Shown: piece by piece, positions 23,174-33,522 of the stretch
Layout of the letters: every line of letters begins with the position of its first letter
How positions within the stretch are numbered: the first letter of the stretch is position 1
Assembly (NCBI GenBank): GCA_025464445.1
Contig: JAODLY010000044.1
Coordinates: 91,430-155,429, forward strand
DNA: 64,000 bases
Source of the DNA: Rhodoglobus sp.
GTDB lineage: Bacteria; Actinomycetota; Actinomycetes; Actinomycetales; Microbacteriaceae
Direction: 5' to 3'
Notes under the pieces: model-generated
The model's input: only the letters and a program-made list of their open reading frames with translations
The model's database searches: none
Told to the model about the DNA's origin: nothing
Program-made: the position numbers and the translations under genes

Positions 23174-25552
23174 TCAGTCGTTTGTGGGCGCGCTGACGAC
23201 CTGGCCGGAGCTGCCGGCACGGCGCGAGACGCGCGAGCGCCCCTGCCCCGGCTGCTTCGGTTCGGGAAGCGCCTCGAGCACCGAGTCGAGAATCTGCTCC
23301 GCGTCGTGCGTGCTGATCCTGCGCTGCTGGCGCGTCGTCTTGGTCACGGGCATGTCGAGAATCTCCGCGGCCGCCTCCGTCGCCTCAGCCGAAGCCACCT
23401 GCTCCTTCGGCTGCTCGGCGATCACCGGGATCTCGGTCGTATGCAGCACCGTGCTCGCGGCCACGCGGGCGAGGGCGTTGCGCACGTCCTCGGTTATCGC
23501 GTGCGTGCCAGAGCTGCCCACGCCGTTCTTGACTGTCGGGGATGACGCGCCGCCACCGCCTCCGCGGCTGCGGTTGCGGCGACCCCCGCCGTCCTGCGCG
23601 GGCTGGGCGGTCTGCACCTGTGGACGGTGCTTCGTGACGGGGTCGTGGTGCACGATCACGCCGCGACCGGCACACACCTCGCAGGGTTCGCTGAAAGTCT
23701 CCAGCAGCCCGAGGCCGAGCTTCTTGCGGGTCATCTGCACGAGGCCGAGCGAGGTGACCTCAGCGACCTGGTGCTTTGTGCGATCCCGGCTGAGGCATTC
23801 GACGAGGCGGCGCAGCACCAGGTCGCGGTTCGACTCGAGCACCATGTCGATGAAGTCGACGACGATGATGCCACCGATGTCGCGCAGCCTCAGCTGGCGC
23901 ACGATCTCTTCAGCGGCCTCGAGGTTGTTCTTGGTGACGGTCTCCTCGAGGTTTCCGCCGGAACCGACGAACTTGCCGGTGTTGACGTCGACGACCGTCA
24001 TCGCCTCGGTGCGGTCGATCACGAGCGAGCCACCCGAGGGCAGCCAGACCTTGCGGTCGAGCGCCTTCTCGATCTGCTCGTTCACGCGGTACTCGTCGAA
24101 AGAGTCCACCTGGTTGGAATAGCTCTGCAGGCGGTCGAGAAGATCGGGGGCCACTGAGCGCAGGTAGCTTTCGATGGTCTCGCGCGCGTCATCCCCCTCG
24201 ATCACGAGTTTCTGGAAGTCCTCGTTGAAGACATCGCGCACGATCTTGATGAGCAGGTCGGGCTCCGAGTGCAGCAGCGAGGGCGACTGCACGGTCTCGA
24301 CCTGGTGGCTGATCTCTGCCCACTGGCTCGTGAGGCGCTGCACGTCGAGCGTCAGCTGTTCCTCGGTGGCGCCTTCGGCCGCGGTGCGCACGATAACGCC
24401 GACGTTGTCGGGCAGCACCTCCTTGAGGATCTTCTTGAGGCGGGAACGCTCGGTGTCAGGCAGCTTGCGGCTGATGCCCGACATCGAGCCATTGGGCACG
24501 TAGACGAGGTAGCGACCGGGCAGGGAGACCTGGCTCGTGAGACGCGCGCCCTTGTGTCCGACCGGGTCTTTCGTGACCTGCACGAGCACGCGGTCGCCGG
24601 GCTTGAGGGCGAGTTCGATGCGGCGGGCCTGGCTCTTGCCCTCCGCGGAGTTCTCAGCCGCCGCATCCCAGTCCACTTCACCCGAGTAGAGCACGGCGTT
24701 GCGGCCACGCCCGATGTCGACGAATGCCGCCTCCATCGAGGGCAGCACGTTCTGCACGCGGCCGAGGTAGACGTTGCCGATGAGGCTCGCGTCCTGCGCC
24801 TTGGCGACGTAGTGCTCGACGAGCACGCCGTCTTCGAGCACGGCGATCTGGATGCGCTCGAACTTGCTGCGCACCACCATTACCCGGTCGACGCTCTCGC
24901 GCCTGGCGAGAAACTCGCTCTCGGTGACCACCGGACGACGTCGACCGGCATCGCGACCGTCACGACGGCGCTGCTTCTTGGCTTCGAGTCGTGTCGAACC
25001 CTTCACGCGGGTGGGTTCGTTGCTCAACACTGGCTCCGGGCGCGGCTGGCGAACCCGCACGACAGTATTCGGCGCCTCATCCCCTGGGCGCGCCTCTTCG
25101 CCGGGGCGACGACGCGAGCGGCGGCGGACGGTGCCGCCATCGTCGAGGTTGTCGTTACCCTGGTTGCCGTTCTGGCCGCCGTTGTTTCCGCGGGCCTGGC
25201 TGGCGCGCTGGGGCGGCAGGGGGGGCAGGTCGGGTGCCTGGAAGAGCAGCGATGTCGTGGGTCGGGCAGCCTGCGCCGCGGGCTCGGCCGCCGGTTGCGC
25301 CTCCGCGGCCTTCTTGGGCTGGCTGCGGCGGGTCGGCGCCTTCACTACTGCCTCTGGCTCGATTCCGGATGCCGCGGCGGCAGACACATGCTCGGCGGCC
25401 TTCTTCGCGGGAGCCTTCGTCGTCGAGCGCTTGCGTGCCACCGGAGCTGTCTCGGCGGGCGCAACCACTTCGGGTTCGGACGCCTTGCGGCCGCCGAACA
25501 GGCGCGACTTCTTCTTCGGGTTCTCTTCGTTGTTTTCGATTGTGTTCACCAT
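23174..25552 (-). CDS. rne: Ribonuclease E/G
   Basis: 792 residues from the ATG at 25552 (AGGAG ten bases upstream). An N-terminal disordered region of about 220 residues (Lys/Ala/Arg/Gln rich) precedes the catalytic half: the S1-like domain (IGNVYLGRVQNVLPSMEAAFVDIG near 275), the 5'-sensor, the DNase I-like site (MTVVDVNTGKFVG, then GGIIVVDFIDM, whose Asp residues bind Mg), and the zinc link CEVCAGRG near 650. The C-terminal 130 residues are disordered and may recruit partners. This is the actinobacterial layout, with scaffold regions on both sides. It degrades mRNA and matures rRNA. Confidence 0.96.
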   Translation of the reverse strand: MVNTIENNEENPKKKSRLFGGRKASEPEVVAPAETAPVARKRSTTKAPAKKAAEHVSAAAASGIEPEAVVKAPTRRSQPKKAAEAQPAAEPAAQAARPTTSLLFQAPDLPPLPPQRASQARGNNGGQNGNQGNDNLDDGGTVRRRSRRRPGEEARPGDEAPNTVVRVRQPRPEPVLSNEPTRVKGSTRLEAKKQRRRDGRDAGRRRPVVTESEFLARRESVDRVMVVRSKFERIQIAVLEDGVLVEHYVAKAQDASLIGNVYLGRVQNVLPSMEAAFVDIGRGRNAVLYSGEVDWDAAAENSAEGKSQARRIELALKPGDRVLVQVTKDPVGHKGARLTSQVSLPGRYLVYVPNGSMSGISRKLPDTERSRLKKILKEVLPDNVGVIVRTAAEGATEEQLTLDVQRLTSQWAEISHQVETVQSPSLLHSEPDLLIKIVRDVFNEDFQKLVIEGDDARETIESYLRSVAPDLLDRLQSYSNQVDSFDEYRVNEQIEKALDRKVWLPSGGSLVIDRTEAMTVVDVNTGKFVGSGGNLEETVTKNNLEAAEEIVRQLRLRDIGGIIVVDFIDMVLESNRDLVLRRLVECLSRDRTKHQVAEVTSLGLVQMTRKKLGLGLLETFSEPCEVCAGRGVIVHHDPVTKHRPQVQTAQPAQDGGGRRNRSRGGGGGASSPTVKNGVGSSGTHAITEDVRNALARVAASTVLHTTEIPVIAEQPKEQVASAEATEAAAEILDMPVTKTTRQQRRISTHDAEQILDSVLEALPEPKQPGQGRSRVSRRAGSSGQVVSAPTND

Positions 25553-25899
25553 TGCTGGTGTACTCCTAGCCCGGGTGGGCAACCGCGCCACCCACCGGGT
25601 ACTCTCTCGTGTGCTATCCCGCCTGTTCCGGCGGTACCGCTACTAAAACTCATGGTCTCCGACCGGGCCCTGGCTCGCGGTCGGTTGTGTGCTGTCACCA
25701 CACGTGTGCTGTCACCACACTTCGGAACTGGCTATCCGACTCGCGCAACACGGTTCTTGTCTCAAACTGTGTTGCGTGCTGGTCCGGTGTCCCCGGTAAG
25801 CATTGTTTGGCGTCGATCCGAGCGCGGCTCGGCTGACTACACCAAATTATCGCACGCATTGACAGATAGTCGTGATTTGCGCCGTGCAATAATCCGAGC
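25553..25899 (-). promoter_or_regulatory. Long rne leader and divergent promoter region
   Basis: 347 bp without a gene between rne and the divergent VKOR gene. A possible extended -10 for rne (TGCGATAAT on the minus strand) lies at 25846-25851, giving a leader of nearly 290 bases. Within it TGTGCTGTCACCACAC occurs twice in tandem at 25688-25703 and 25705-25720. Long leaders on rne genes are known elsewhere to mediate feedback by RNase E; here that is inference. Confidence 0.45.
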
Positions 25900-26493
25900 A
25901 TGACTGACGCCGTGGCCATTCGCCGCCCTGTTTCGCTGGCCATCGTGTTGATCGTCGCGGGGGCGATCGGTTGGTACGCGGCGTTCTCGCTTACCCTCGA
26001 CAAGCTCGCGGTGCTGGCGAACCCGCAGGCCGACCTGGACTGCAACTTCAGCGTCATCGTGCAGTGCGGGGTCAATCTCGGCTCGTGGCAGGGCTCCCTG
26101 CTGGGCTTCCCGAACCCGATTCTCGGCCTCGGCGGATTCGTCGCCCCGATCGCTGTCGGCGTCGCCCTCCTGGCCGGCGCGGCATTCGCCCGCTGGTTCT
26201 GGATCGCTTTCAACGTGGGCGTCGCCGGTGCCCTTGCCTTCTGCATCTGGCTCATGTACCAGAGCATCTTCAACCTCGGCACCCTCTGCCCGTGGTGCAT
26301 GCTGGTCTGGGCGGTGACAATCCCCCTGTTTTGGACGCTCACGCTGTCCAACGCCAGGGCGGCTGTCTTCGGCGTCAGGCTGGCGGCGGTCGGCGAGCGG
26401 CTCTACCCCTGGATACCGGCGATCACGATCGCCAGTTACCTCATCGTGGCGGTCGTCGCACAGTTGCGGCTCGACCTGCTCTCCTACCTGTAG
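25900..26493 (+). CDS. Vitamin K epoxide reductase (VKOR) family protein
   Basis: 197 residues with four to five membrane helices. Cys48 and Cys56 (LDCNF and QCG) and the CPWC redox pair at 130-133 are the four VKOR cysteines. The family reoxidises DsbA-type proteins using quinones and replaces DsbB in actinobacteria. The DsbA-like partner is encoded just downstream at 26601. AATAAT lies just before the ATG, so transcripts may be leaderless. Confidence 0.95.
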   Translation: MTDAVAIRRPVSLAIVLIVAGAIGWYAAFSLTLDKLAVLANPQADLDCNFSVIVQCGVNLGSWQGSLLGFPNPILGLGGFVAPIAVGVALLAGAAFARWFWIAFNVGVAGALAFCIWLMYQSIFNLGTLCPWCMLVWAVTIPLFWTLTLSNARAAVFGVRLAAVGERLYPWIPAITIASYLIVAVVAQLRLDLLSYL

Positions 26494-26600
26494 TTCCGGC
26501 GGTGCCGACGGCTGACAGCCGATTCCTAGCAAACCTCCAATACTCTTTCGACACACCGCCCGTCTCCACCCACCGACCGTCCACGAACAGCAGGGGCCGA

Positions 26601-27485
26601 ATGAGCAACCGCAGTCCCGAACGACTGACCAAAAAGCAGAAGCAGGACCAGGCACGCGAAAACGCCCGCCTGCAGCGCGAAGAGCAGCGTGCCCGCAAGC
26701 GAAGGCAGCGTTGGTTCATCCAGGGCGGCGTTGTGCTCGGGATGCTGGCAGTCGTCGCCATCGCGGCGCTCGTCGTGTTCAACGTCACGAGGCCGCCGAG
26801 CCCGGGGCCCCTCAACATGCTCAGCGACGGCATCCTCATTTCCGGGAACGGGACGACGACCACTGCCGTCACTACCACGGCGATCCAGCCGGATTCCACG
26901 CCGGTGCCGACCGACCCCACGAAGCAGGCAGGCACCGTCAACATCGTGATGTACGTCGACTACCAGTGCCCGTTCTGCCAACAGTTCGAGACGACGAACG
27001 CGGCCCAGATCTCGCAGTGGGTCACCGCGGGCGTCGCAACCGTCGAGATTCACCCGATAGCGATCCTCGACAACTCCTCCGGCGGAACGAAGTACTCCAC
27101 GAGGTCGGCGAACGCCGCGGCGTGCGTCGCGAACTTCGATCCGGACAAATACCTCGCGGTGAATAACGCGCTGTTCACGAACCAGCCGGCCGAGGGCGGG
27201 TCCGGTCTCACCGACACCGAGCTGCAGAAGGTGGTGAGCGATGCCGGTGCGTCCGGCAAGGATGTCGCTTCCTGCATCACGAGCCAGACCTTCAGCGGCT
27301 GGGTCACTTCGGCCACGAAACGCGCGCTCACCGGCCCGCTGCCGAACTCGGATACCGCGACCGTCCAGGGCACGCCGACGGTGATCGTCGACGGCAAGAA
27401 GTACTCGGGCGCCCTCGACAACGCCACGACGTTCAACGACTTCGTCGGACAACTCGCGACATCGGGGCTCAGCGCGGGCGGGTGA
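26601..27485 (+). CDS. DsbA-like membrane-anchored thiol oxidoreductase
   Basis: 294 residues. A basic N-terminal coiled coil (KKQKQDQARENARLQREEQ) leads to one membrane helix (about 47-66, VVLGMLAVVAIAALVVFNV) and an extracytoplasmic thioredoxin domain with the CPFC site at 123-126 (VDYQCPFCQQFE) and the cis-proline loop GTPTVIVDG near 253. It introduces disulfides in exported proteins and is recharged by the upstream VKOR protein. The ATG follows AGGGGCCGA. Confidence 0.92.
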   Translation: MSNRSPERLTKKQKQDQARENARLQREEQRARKRRQRWFIQGGVVLGMLAVVAIAALVVFNVTRPPSPGPLNMLSDGILISGNGTTTTAVTTTAIQPDSTPVPTDPTKQAGTVNIVMYVDYQCPFCQQFETTNAAQISQWVTAGVATVEIHPIAILDNSSGGTKYSTRSANAAACVANFDPDKYLAVNNALFTNQPAEGGSGLTDTELQKVVSDAGASGKDVASCITSQTFSGWVTSATKRALTGPLPNSDTATVQGTPTVIVDGKKYSGALDNATTFNDFVGQLATSGLSAGG

Positions 27486-27516
27486 CCCGCGGCGGGCAGG
27501 GCCGGGCGCTAGTGCT

Positions 27517-27930
27517 CTAGAACCACAGGGCGAGTTCGCGCGCCGCCGACTCTGGCGAGTCACTGCCGTGCACGAGGTTCTGCTGCACCTTCAGTCCCCA
27601 GTCCCGTCCGAGGTCACCCCGGATGGTGCCGGGAGCCGCGGTTGTCGGGTCTGTCGTGCCGGCGAGCGAGCGGAATCCCTCGATCACACGATTGCCGGCG
27701 ATGCGCAGCGCGACGATCGGGCCCGACTGCATGAACTCGACGAGGGGCTCGTAGAAGGGCTTGCCCTGGTGCTCCTCGTAGTGCGCGGCGAGCAGGTCGA
27801 GGTCGGCGAGCAGGTACTTGACGTCGACGAGCTGGTAGCCCTTCGCTTCGATGCGGCGCAGGATCTCGCCGGTCAGGTTGCGGGCGACGCCGTCCGGCTT
27901 CACGAGAACGAGGGTTTCTTCGACTGTCAT
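27517..27930 (-). CDS. ndk: Nucleoside diphosphate kinase
   Basis: 137 residues, standard size. It moves the gamma phosphate between nucleoside triphosphates and diphosphates through a phospho-histidine: LVKPDGVARN near the start and NLVHGSDS near 115 carry the active-site His. The usual IRGDF..... loop before the His is a little altered (IRGDLGRDWGLKVQQN). GGAGACAAC precedes the ATG, which overlaps the stop of the upstream DUF4233 gene. Confidence 0.97.
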   Translation of the reverse strand: MTVEETLVLVKPDGVARNLTGEILRRIEAKGYQLVDVKYLLADLDLLAAHYEEHQGKPFYEPLVEFMQSGPIVALRIAGNRVIEGFRSLAGTTDPTTAAPGTIRGDLGRDWGLKVQQNLVHGSDSPESAARELALWF

Positions 27931-28325
27931 GTTGTCTCCTTGGGTTGCGTCTCGCCGGGCGTGAATTGCAGCCTGGCACTGTCGAGCTGTCGTCCTCTGA
28001 CGAAGCAGAATATCCAGATCGCCACGAAGACCGCCGCGACGACATACATGAGTGGCAGCACGATGCCTGTCGCCAGGAGCACAGCCTGCAGCACCCAGCC
28101 CAACCACACGCCCCACGGATAGCGCACGAGCCTCCCGGCGATGGCGAGTGCGACGATCAGGCCGACTCCCCCGCCCAGGGCCGCCGCGGGCGGCAGCGCC
28201 TTGAGGCCGAAGGCGGTGAGCGCGACGAAGAACAGGAGAATTGCCTCGAGCCCGAGGACGATGCTGAGCAGGCTCTCGGTCACCGAGCGCTGGCGGCGCG
28301 GCCGCCGGGCGGGAGCCGTGGTCAC
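27927..28325 (-). CDS. DUF4233 membrane protein
   Basis: 132 residues, GTG start overlapping the folC stop (GTGA). Four membrane helices: LLSIVLGLEAILLFFVALTAF, PPAAALGGGVGLIVALAI, WGVWLGWVLQAVLLATGIVL and MYVVAAVFVAIWIFCFV. DUF4233 proteins are typically found between folC and ndk in actinobacteria, as here. The function is unknown. Confidence 0.88.
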   Translation of the reverse strand: MTTAPARRPRRQRSVTESLLSIVLGLEAILLFFVALTAFGLKALPPAAALGGGVGLIVALAIAGRLVRYPWGVWLGWVLQAVLLATGIVLPLMYVVAAVFVAIWIFCFVRGRQLDSARLQFTPGETQPKETT

Positions 28326-29827
28326 TTCTTCCAGCCTTCCAGGGCCGCGAGCTCGATGGCCTCGCCCACGAGGGTGATCGAGCCGGTCACGAGCACAGCG
28401 CGGCGGGGCGCCTCCGCGGCCCAACTACGTGCATCCCGCATCGCACGTTCGAAGTCTTCGAACTGGTAGGTCGCGTCTTCGTTGGTGAGCTCGAGCACGA
28501 GTTCGGCGAGCTCGACGTGGGGCACCGCGCGCTCAGACCGGGACTGGGTCACATGGAAGCGCTTGGCGATCGGGGCGAGAGCCTTGACGATGCCGCGCGC
28601 GTCCTTGTCCTGCAGCACGCCGAGCACGACGACCACCTCGTCGAACGTGAAGTAGGTGCCGAGCGCCGCGGCCAGGGCGGCCGCGCCGTGCGGGTTGTGC
28701 GCGGCATCCACGAGCACCGTCGGCTCTGTGCCGATGATCTGCAGCCGGCCGGGGGATGTCGCGGTGGCGAGCCCCTCCGCGAGCACATCGCCCACGAGCG
28801 GCTGGTCGCCCCCGCCGAGGAACGACTCGACGGCGGAGATCGCCAGGGCGGCGTTGTAACCCTGGTAGTCGCCGAACAGCGGTAGGAACAGGTCGCGGTA
28901 GGTGCCAGCGAGACCGCGCACGGTGATGACCTGTCCGCCGACCGCCACGGCCGAGCTCTCGAGCGCGAACGCCGAGCCCTCCACCGAGAACGTGGATTCG
29001 GTGAGCTCAGCGGCACGCTCGAGCTCGGCGCGGGCATCCGGGGACTGTTGCGCGGAGACGACGTTCGCGACGGGCTTGATGATGCCGGCCTTGGTGCGGG
29101 CGATCTCGGCAACTGTCGATCCGAGCCGCTGGGTGTGGTCGAGGGCGACCGGGGTGAACACCGCGACCTGCCCGTCGCCGACATTCGTCGAGTCCCACTC
29201 GCCGCCCATGCCGACCTCGATGACGGCGACATCCACCGGTGCGTCGGCGAACGCCGCGAAGGCGAGCACGGTGAGCGCCTCGAAGAATGTCAACGGCTCC
29301 TCGTCTTTCGCGACGAGTTCGGTGTCGACGAGGTCGATGAACGGCCGGATGTCCGCCCAGTTGGCGGCGAGCGACCGGTTGGAGATGGGCTGGCCGTCGA
29401 TCACTATGCGCTCGTTGAAGCGCACGAGGTGGGGGCTCGTCATGAGGCCGGTGCGCAGTCCGTACGCTCGAAGGATGCTCTCGGTGATCCGGCTGGTGGA
29501 GGTCTTGCCGTTGGTACCCGTGATGTGGATTATCGGGTAGCTGCGTTGCGGGTCGCCGAGCAGTTCGACTGCCCTGCGCGTGGCGCTGAGTCGGGGCTGC
29601 GGGTTGGATTCGCCGATCCGGGCGAGGAGTTCCTCGTAGACCCTGTCGGCATCCTCCTGGTATTCGGCGTCTTCGAGCTCGTAGTCCGAGTCATCGTCGA
29701 TGTTCGTGCCCTCATTACCGTCCGCGAATGGGCTCAGGTCGGCGAGCGGGTTCTCGGGCATGTCGCCGTCCTCACCGAATTCGTCGGATTGACGATCATC
29801 CCCATCAGACACGTTTTTGTCAGACAC
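28322..29827 (-). CDS. folC: Bifunctional folylpolyglutamate synthase / dihydrofolate synthase
   Basis: 501 residues from the GTG at 29827, which overlaps the ileS stop by eight bases; a second GTG at 29812 is possible. The first 60 residues are acidic and disordered. The Mur-ligase core follows: P-loop [13 protein letters not shown] near 100, the second ATP contact [14 protein letters not shown] near 200, and DAAHNPHGA near 385. It adds glutamate to dihydropteroate and then to folates. Confidence 0.95.
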   Translation of the reverse strand: MSDKNVSDGDDRQSDEFGEDGDMPENPLADLSPFADGNEGTNIDDDSDYELEDAEYQEDADRVYEELLARIGESNPQPRLSATRRAVELLGDPQRSYPIIHITGTNGKTSTSRITESILRAYGLRTGLMTSPHLVRFNERIVIDGQPISNRSLAANWADIRPFIDLVDTELVAKDEEPLTFFEALTVLAFAAFADAPVDVAVIEVGMGGEWDSTNVGDGQVAVFTPVALDHTQRLGSTVAEIARTKAGIIKPVANVVSAQQSPDARAELERAAELTESTFSVEGSAFALESSAVAVGGQVITVRGLAGTYRDLFLPLFGDYQGYNAALAISAVESFLGGGDQPLVGDVLAEGLATATSPGRLQIIGTEPTVLVDAAHNPHGAAALAAALGTYFTFDEVVVVLGVLQDKDARGIVKALAPIAKRFHVTQSRSERAVPHVELAELVLELTNEDATYQFEDFERAMRDARSWAAEAPRRAVLVTGSITLVGEAIELAALEGWKK

Positions 29828-32800
29828 TGACGGCTCCAGACTTCGATACATCAACGACAAGTACACCAGTGTTCGAGTACTGCCCGATAGGCAGGATCGC
29901 CCGTCGCGAACCGGCCTCGGCGACCAGCGCGGCCGTCGCCTCGGGCTCTGGCGAAAGCACGAAGGCGGTATCGAGGGCGAGGGTCTCACCCGCGATCATC
30001 TCGGCATAGCGGGAGAGGGCTGCGATATCCGCTTCGGAGGAGCCGGTCACCGCGAGCGAGATGCGGTCGCTCACCTCGAGACCGGCAGCCTTGCGGCTGT
30101 CCTGGATGGCGCGTATGACGTCGCGCGCCAGCCCCTCCGCCTCGAGCTCCGGCGTCGTCTCGGTGTCAAGGATGACGAACCCGCCATCGCCGAGGAAGGC
30201 GATCGCGCTTGCGGCGTCGGCGGCTTCGAGCTCGAGATCGAACTCACCGGAATGCAGCTCCACCCCGCCGACCACCACGCCGTCCTCGGCAGTGAGCCAG
30301 TCGCCGGCCTTGGCCGCCTGGATTACCTGCTGCACCTGCTTGCCGAGACGCGGGCCGAGCGCACGGGCGTTCACGATCAACCGCCTCGTGATGCCGAAAG
30401 ACTCGAGTGAGTGCTCCTGGATCGAGTCGAATTCGACAGCTTTGACGTTGAGCTCTTCGCGCAGGATGTCGTCGGCGCCGGCGAACCAGTCGCCGCGCGC
30501 GGTCACCACTGTCAGTTTCGCGAGCGGCAGGCGCACGCGCAGGCCGCGGGACTTGCGCAGCGCGAGGGACGCCGACGCGATCTCCCGCACGTAGTCCATG
30601 TGCTCTACGAGCCCGTGGTCAGCCGGGAATGTCGCGGCGTCCGGCCAGTCCTCGAGGTGCACGCTGCGGCCACCGGTGAGGCCGCGCCAGATTTCCTCGG
30701 CGACGAGCGGGGCGAGTGGAGCCGCGACTCGTGTGACAGTCTCGAGCACCGTGTAGAGCGTGTCGAAGGCGTCGGCGTCGCCCTGCCAGAACCTGTCCCG
30801 GCTGCGGCGCACGTACCAGTTGGTCAGCACGTCGGCGAAGTCGCGAAGCCTGGCGGCGGCGAAGGGGCTGTCGAACGCTTCGAGCTCTGCCGTGACATCC
30901 CGGACCAGCTCCCCCGTCTTGGCGAGGATGTACCTGTCGAGCAGGTTCGCCGAGTCGGTGCGCGCGGTGGCCTCGTGGTCGGACGCGTTGGCGTAGAGGG
31001 TGAAGAAGTAGTACGTGCTCCACAGCGGCAGCAGCAGCTCGCGCACCCCGCCGCGGATCCCCTCCTCGGTGACGACGAGGTTGCCGCCGCGGATGACCGG
31101 CGACGACATGAGGAACCAGCGCATCGCATCCGCGCCGTCCCTGTCGAAGACCTCGTTGACGTCGGGGTAGTTGCGCAGGCTCTTGGACATCTTCTGGCCG
31201 TCGCTGCCGAGCACGATGCCGTGGCTGATGACGTTCTTGAACGCCGGGCGGTCGAACAGCGCCGTCGACAGCACGTGCATGAGATAGAACCAGCCGCGGG
31301 TCTGCCCGATGTACTCGACGATGAAGTCGGCGGGGCTGTGCGAGTCGAACCAGTCCTGGTTCTCGAACGGGTAATGCGCCTGGGCGAACGGCATCGAACC
31401 AGAGTCGAACCAGACGTCGAAGATGTCGGTGATGCGCCGCATCGTCGACTTGCCTGTCGGGTCGTCAGGATTCGGCCGGGTGAGCTCGTCGATGTACGGA
31501 CGGTGCAGGTCTGTCGGCCGCACTCCGAAGTCGGCCTCGAGTTCATCGAGCGAGCCGTAGACGTCGACGCGCGGGTATTCGGGGTCGTCGCTCTTCCACA
31601 CCGGGATGGGGCTGCCCCAGTAGCGGTTGCGGCTTATCGACCAGTCGCGCGCGTTCGCGAGCCACTTGCCGAACTGCCCGTCTTTGACGTTATCGGGCAC
31701 CCAGTTGATCTCCTGGTTGAGCTCGCCCATGCGGTCGCGGAACTCCGGTACCTTCACGAACCAGCTCGACACGGCCTTATAGATGAGCGGATTGCGGCAG
31801 CGCCAGCAGTGCGGGTAACTGTGCTCATAGCTCGCGACCTTGAGCAGCCGGCCGTCGGTGCGCAACTTCTGGACGAGCGTCTTGTTCGCGTCGAACACCT
31901 GCAGCCCGGCAACCTCGGCGATGAGCGGCAGGAACCTGCCGCCCTCGTCCACCGACAGGATTACCGGGATGCCTGCAGCGGCGCAGACCACCTGGTCGTC
32001 TTCACCGTAGGCGGGGGCCTGGTGCACGATGCCGGTGCCTTCGCCGGTTGCGACGTAGTCGGCCACGAGCAGCTGCCACGCGTTGCCGGTGCCCCACTCC
32101 GCGGCATCCGCGTAGTAGTCCCAGAGGCGGGCGTAGCGCACGCCGTCGAGTTCGCGGCCTTTGAGCGTGCGGCTGATAACGACATCCCCCGCCGACTCGT
32201 AGCCGAGCTCCCTGGCGTATGACGGGATGGTGTCGGCAGCGAGCAGGAACTCCGCAACCCCCTGCGCCGAGCCGTCGCCCGCGCCGAGTGGACCGCTCGG
32301 CACGACGGCGTACTCGATGTCGGGACCGACCGCGAGCGCGAGGTTGGTGGGCAGCGTCCATGGCGTTGTCGTCCAGGCGAGGGCCTTCACGCCGGTGAGT
32401 CCCAGGCTCTCGGCCTTCGGGCCGTCGAGTGGGAATGTCACCGTGACGGACTGGTCCTGGCGCATCTTGTACACGTCGTCATCCATGCGCAGCTCGTGGT
32501 TTGACAGCGGGGTCTGGTCACGCCAGCAATACGGCAGCACCCGGTAGCCCTCGTACGCGAGCCCCTTGTCGTAGAGCTGCTTGAATGCCCAGATCACGCT
32601 CTCCATGAACGAGGGGTCGAGGGTCTTGTAGTCGTTGTCGAAGTCGACCCAGCGGGCCATCCTCGTGACGTACTCCTCCCACTCCTTCGTGTACTTGAGC
32701 ACTCCGGCCTTCGCGGCGGCGTTGAACGCCTCGATGCCCATCTCCTCGATCTGGCTTTTGTCGGTGATGCCCAGCTGCCGCTCCGCCTCGAGTTCGGCGG

Positions 32801-33092
32801 GCAGTCCGTGGGTGTCCCAGCCGAAGCGCCGCTGCACCTGCTTGCCGCGCATCGTCTGGAATCGCGGGAAGAGGTCTTTGGCGTAGCCGGTGAGCAAATG
32901 GCCGTAATGCGGCAGGCCGTTGGCGAACGGCGGGCCGTCGTAGAAGACCCACTCGGGCGCGCCCTCGCGCTGGTCGATCGACGCCTGGAAGGTGCCGTTC
33001 TCTTTCCAATAGGCGAGGACCTGCTCCTCGATCGCCGGAAAGCGCGGCGAAGGGGTGACCGACTCATCGGGCGTGTGGCGGGGGTAGGACAT
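29820..33092 (-). CDS. ileS: Isoleucyl-tRNA synthetase
   Basis: 1090 residues. Rossmann core with the HIGH-type motif PHYGHLLTG near residue 58 and KMSKS ([12 protein letters not shown]) near 620, CP1 editing domain between them ([16 protein letters not shown]), and the anticodon-binding part after 680. The long form without a C-terminal zinc finger is the eukaryote-like type common in actinobacteria and often less sensitive to mupirocin. The ATG at 33092 follows GGAGAG; the frame upstream of it lies in the T-box leader and is not protein. Confidence 0.97.
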   Translation of the reverse strand: MSYPRHTPDESVTPSPRFPAIEEQVLAYWKENGTFQASIDQREGAPEWVFYDGPPFANGLPHYGHLLTGYAKDLFPRFQTMRGKQVQRRFGWDTHGLPAELEAERQLGITDKSQIEEMGIEAFNAAAKAGVLKYTKEWEEYVTRMARWVDFDNDYKTLDPSFMESVIWAFKQLYDKGLAYEGYRVLPYCWRDQTPLSNHELRMDDDVYKMRQDQSVTVTFPLDGPKAESLGLTGVKALAWTTTPWTLPTNLALAVGPDIEYAVVPSGPLGAGDGSAQGVAEFLLAADTIPSYARELGYESAGDVVISRTLKGRELDGVRYARLWDYYADAAEWGTGNAWQLLVADYVATGEGTGIVHQAPAYGEDDQVVCAAAGIPVILSVDEGGRFLPLIAEVAGLQVFDANKTLVQKLRTDGRLLKVASYEHSYPHCWRCRNPLIYKAVSSWFVKVPEFRDRMGELNQEINWVPDNVKDGQFGKWLANARDWSISRNRYWGSPIPVWKSDDPEYPRVDVYGSLDELEADFGVRPTDLHRPYIDELTRPNPDDPTGKSTMRRITDIFDVWFDSGSMPFAQAHYPFENQDWFDSHSPADFIVEYIGQTRGWFYLMHVLSTALFDRPAFKNVISHGIVLGSDGQKMSKSLRNYPDVNEVFDRDGADAMRWFLMSSPVIRGGNLVVTEEGIRGGVRELLLPLWSTYYFFTLYANASDHEATARTDSANLLDRYILAKTGELVRDVTAELEAFDSPFAAARLRDFADVLTNWYVRRSRDRFWQGDADAFDTLYTVLETVTRVAAPLAPLVAEEIWRGLTGGRSVHLEDWPDAATFPADHGLVEHMDYVREIASASLALRKSRGLRVRLPLAKLTVVTARGDWFAGADDILREELNVKAVEFDSIQEHSLESFGITRRLIVNARALGPRLGKQVQQVIQAAKAGDWLTAEDGVVVGGVELHSGEFDLELEAADAASAIAFLGDGGFVILDTETTPELEAEGLARDVIRAIQDSRKAAGLEVSDRISLAVTGSSEADIAALSRYAEMIAGETLALDTAFVLSPEPEATAALVAEAGSRRAILPIGQYSNTGVLVVDVSKSGAVSV

Positions 33093-33097
33093 TTCTC

Positions 33098-33290
33098 TCC
33101 ATCGTGTGTTGACACACGAGGACGACGGATGCCGCGGTACCACCTCGCTTGCCGCCTCGCACCTGGGCGCGAATCGACCGCTCGTTGCGGCTGTGACGGG
33201 CTCCCCGCTCGGTTCTACCCGGGTTCGCACCCGCTCTTCCGAGGACTCCCCGGTGATTGCCGGATCAGCGTCGCTGTCTCAATCCTACGG
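33098..33290 (-). promoter_or_regulatory. T-box riboswitch of ileS (short stem I, translational type)
   Basis: Read on the minus strand, the conserved T-box sequence AGGTGGTACCGCGG occurs at about 33133-33147, and a short stem I region with GATCCGGCAATCACCGG and AGTCCTCGGAAGA lies near 33230-33268, containing the isoleucine codon ATC. The layout matches the ultrashort stem I leaders of actinobacterial ileS genes, where uncharged tRNA-Ile frees the ribosome binding site. A -10 box (TAGGAT, 33287-33282) lies just upstream. Confidence 0.85.
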
Positions 33291-33397
33291 GACTCCCGGC
33301 CGCGAGCGGCGAAGCTGACCAGCGACCCGAGCGACCAAAGCCGCACCTCTGCGTGCCGTGGGTGCGGTGGCGGGGGCGGACAACAGTTCTTGCAAGG

Positions 33398-33418
33398 AAT
33401 TGCGCAATGTTCGCAATT
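33398..33418. promoter_or_regulatory. Inverted repeat upstream of the GH87 gene
   Basis: AATTGCG and CGCAATT separated by seven bases, about 105 bp before the glucanase start. TTGTCG and TACAGT 18 bases apart (33440-33472) may be the promoter. A sugar-responsive repressor site is possible. Between this and the T-box (33291-33397) nothing else was seen. Confidence 0.35.
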
Positions 33419-33522
33419 ACTTAACTTTTCTTAGCATCTTCTTGTCGTGATGAGAAACGCGGGCGTACAGTGACCGTAATTCCAACGCTGTATCAGGTAC
33501 ACCGAACGGGAACGAGTCAACG

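Noticed and set aside
24269..25903. Plus-strand frame of 544 codons over rne
   Set aside because: Antisense to the RNase E catalytic region and leader; no plausible product.
30411..32222. Plus-strand frame of 603 codons over ileS
   Set aside because: Antisense shadow of ileS, Arg/Val/His rich, no binding site.
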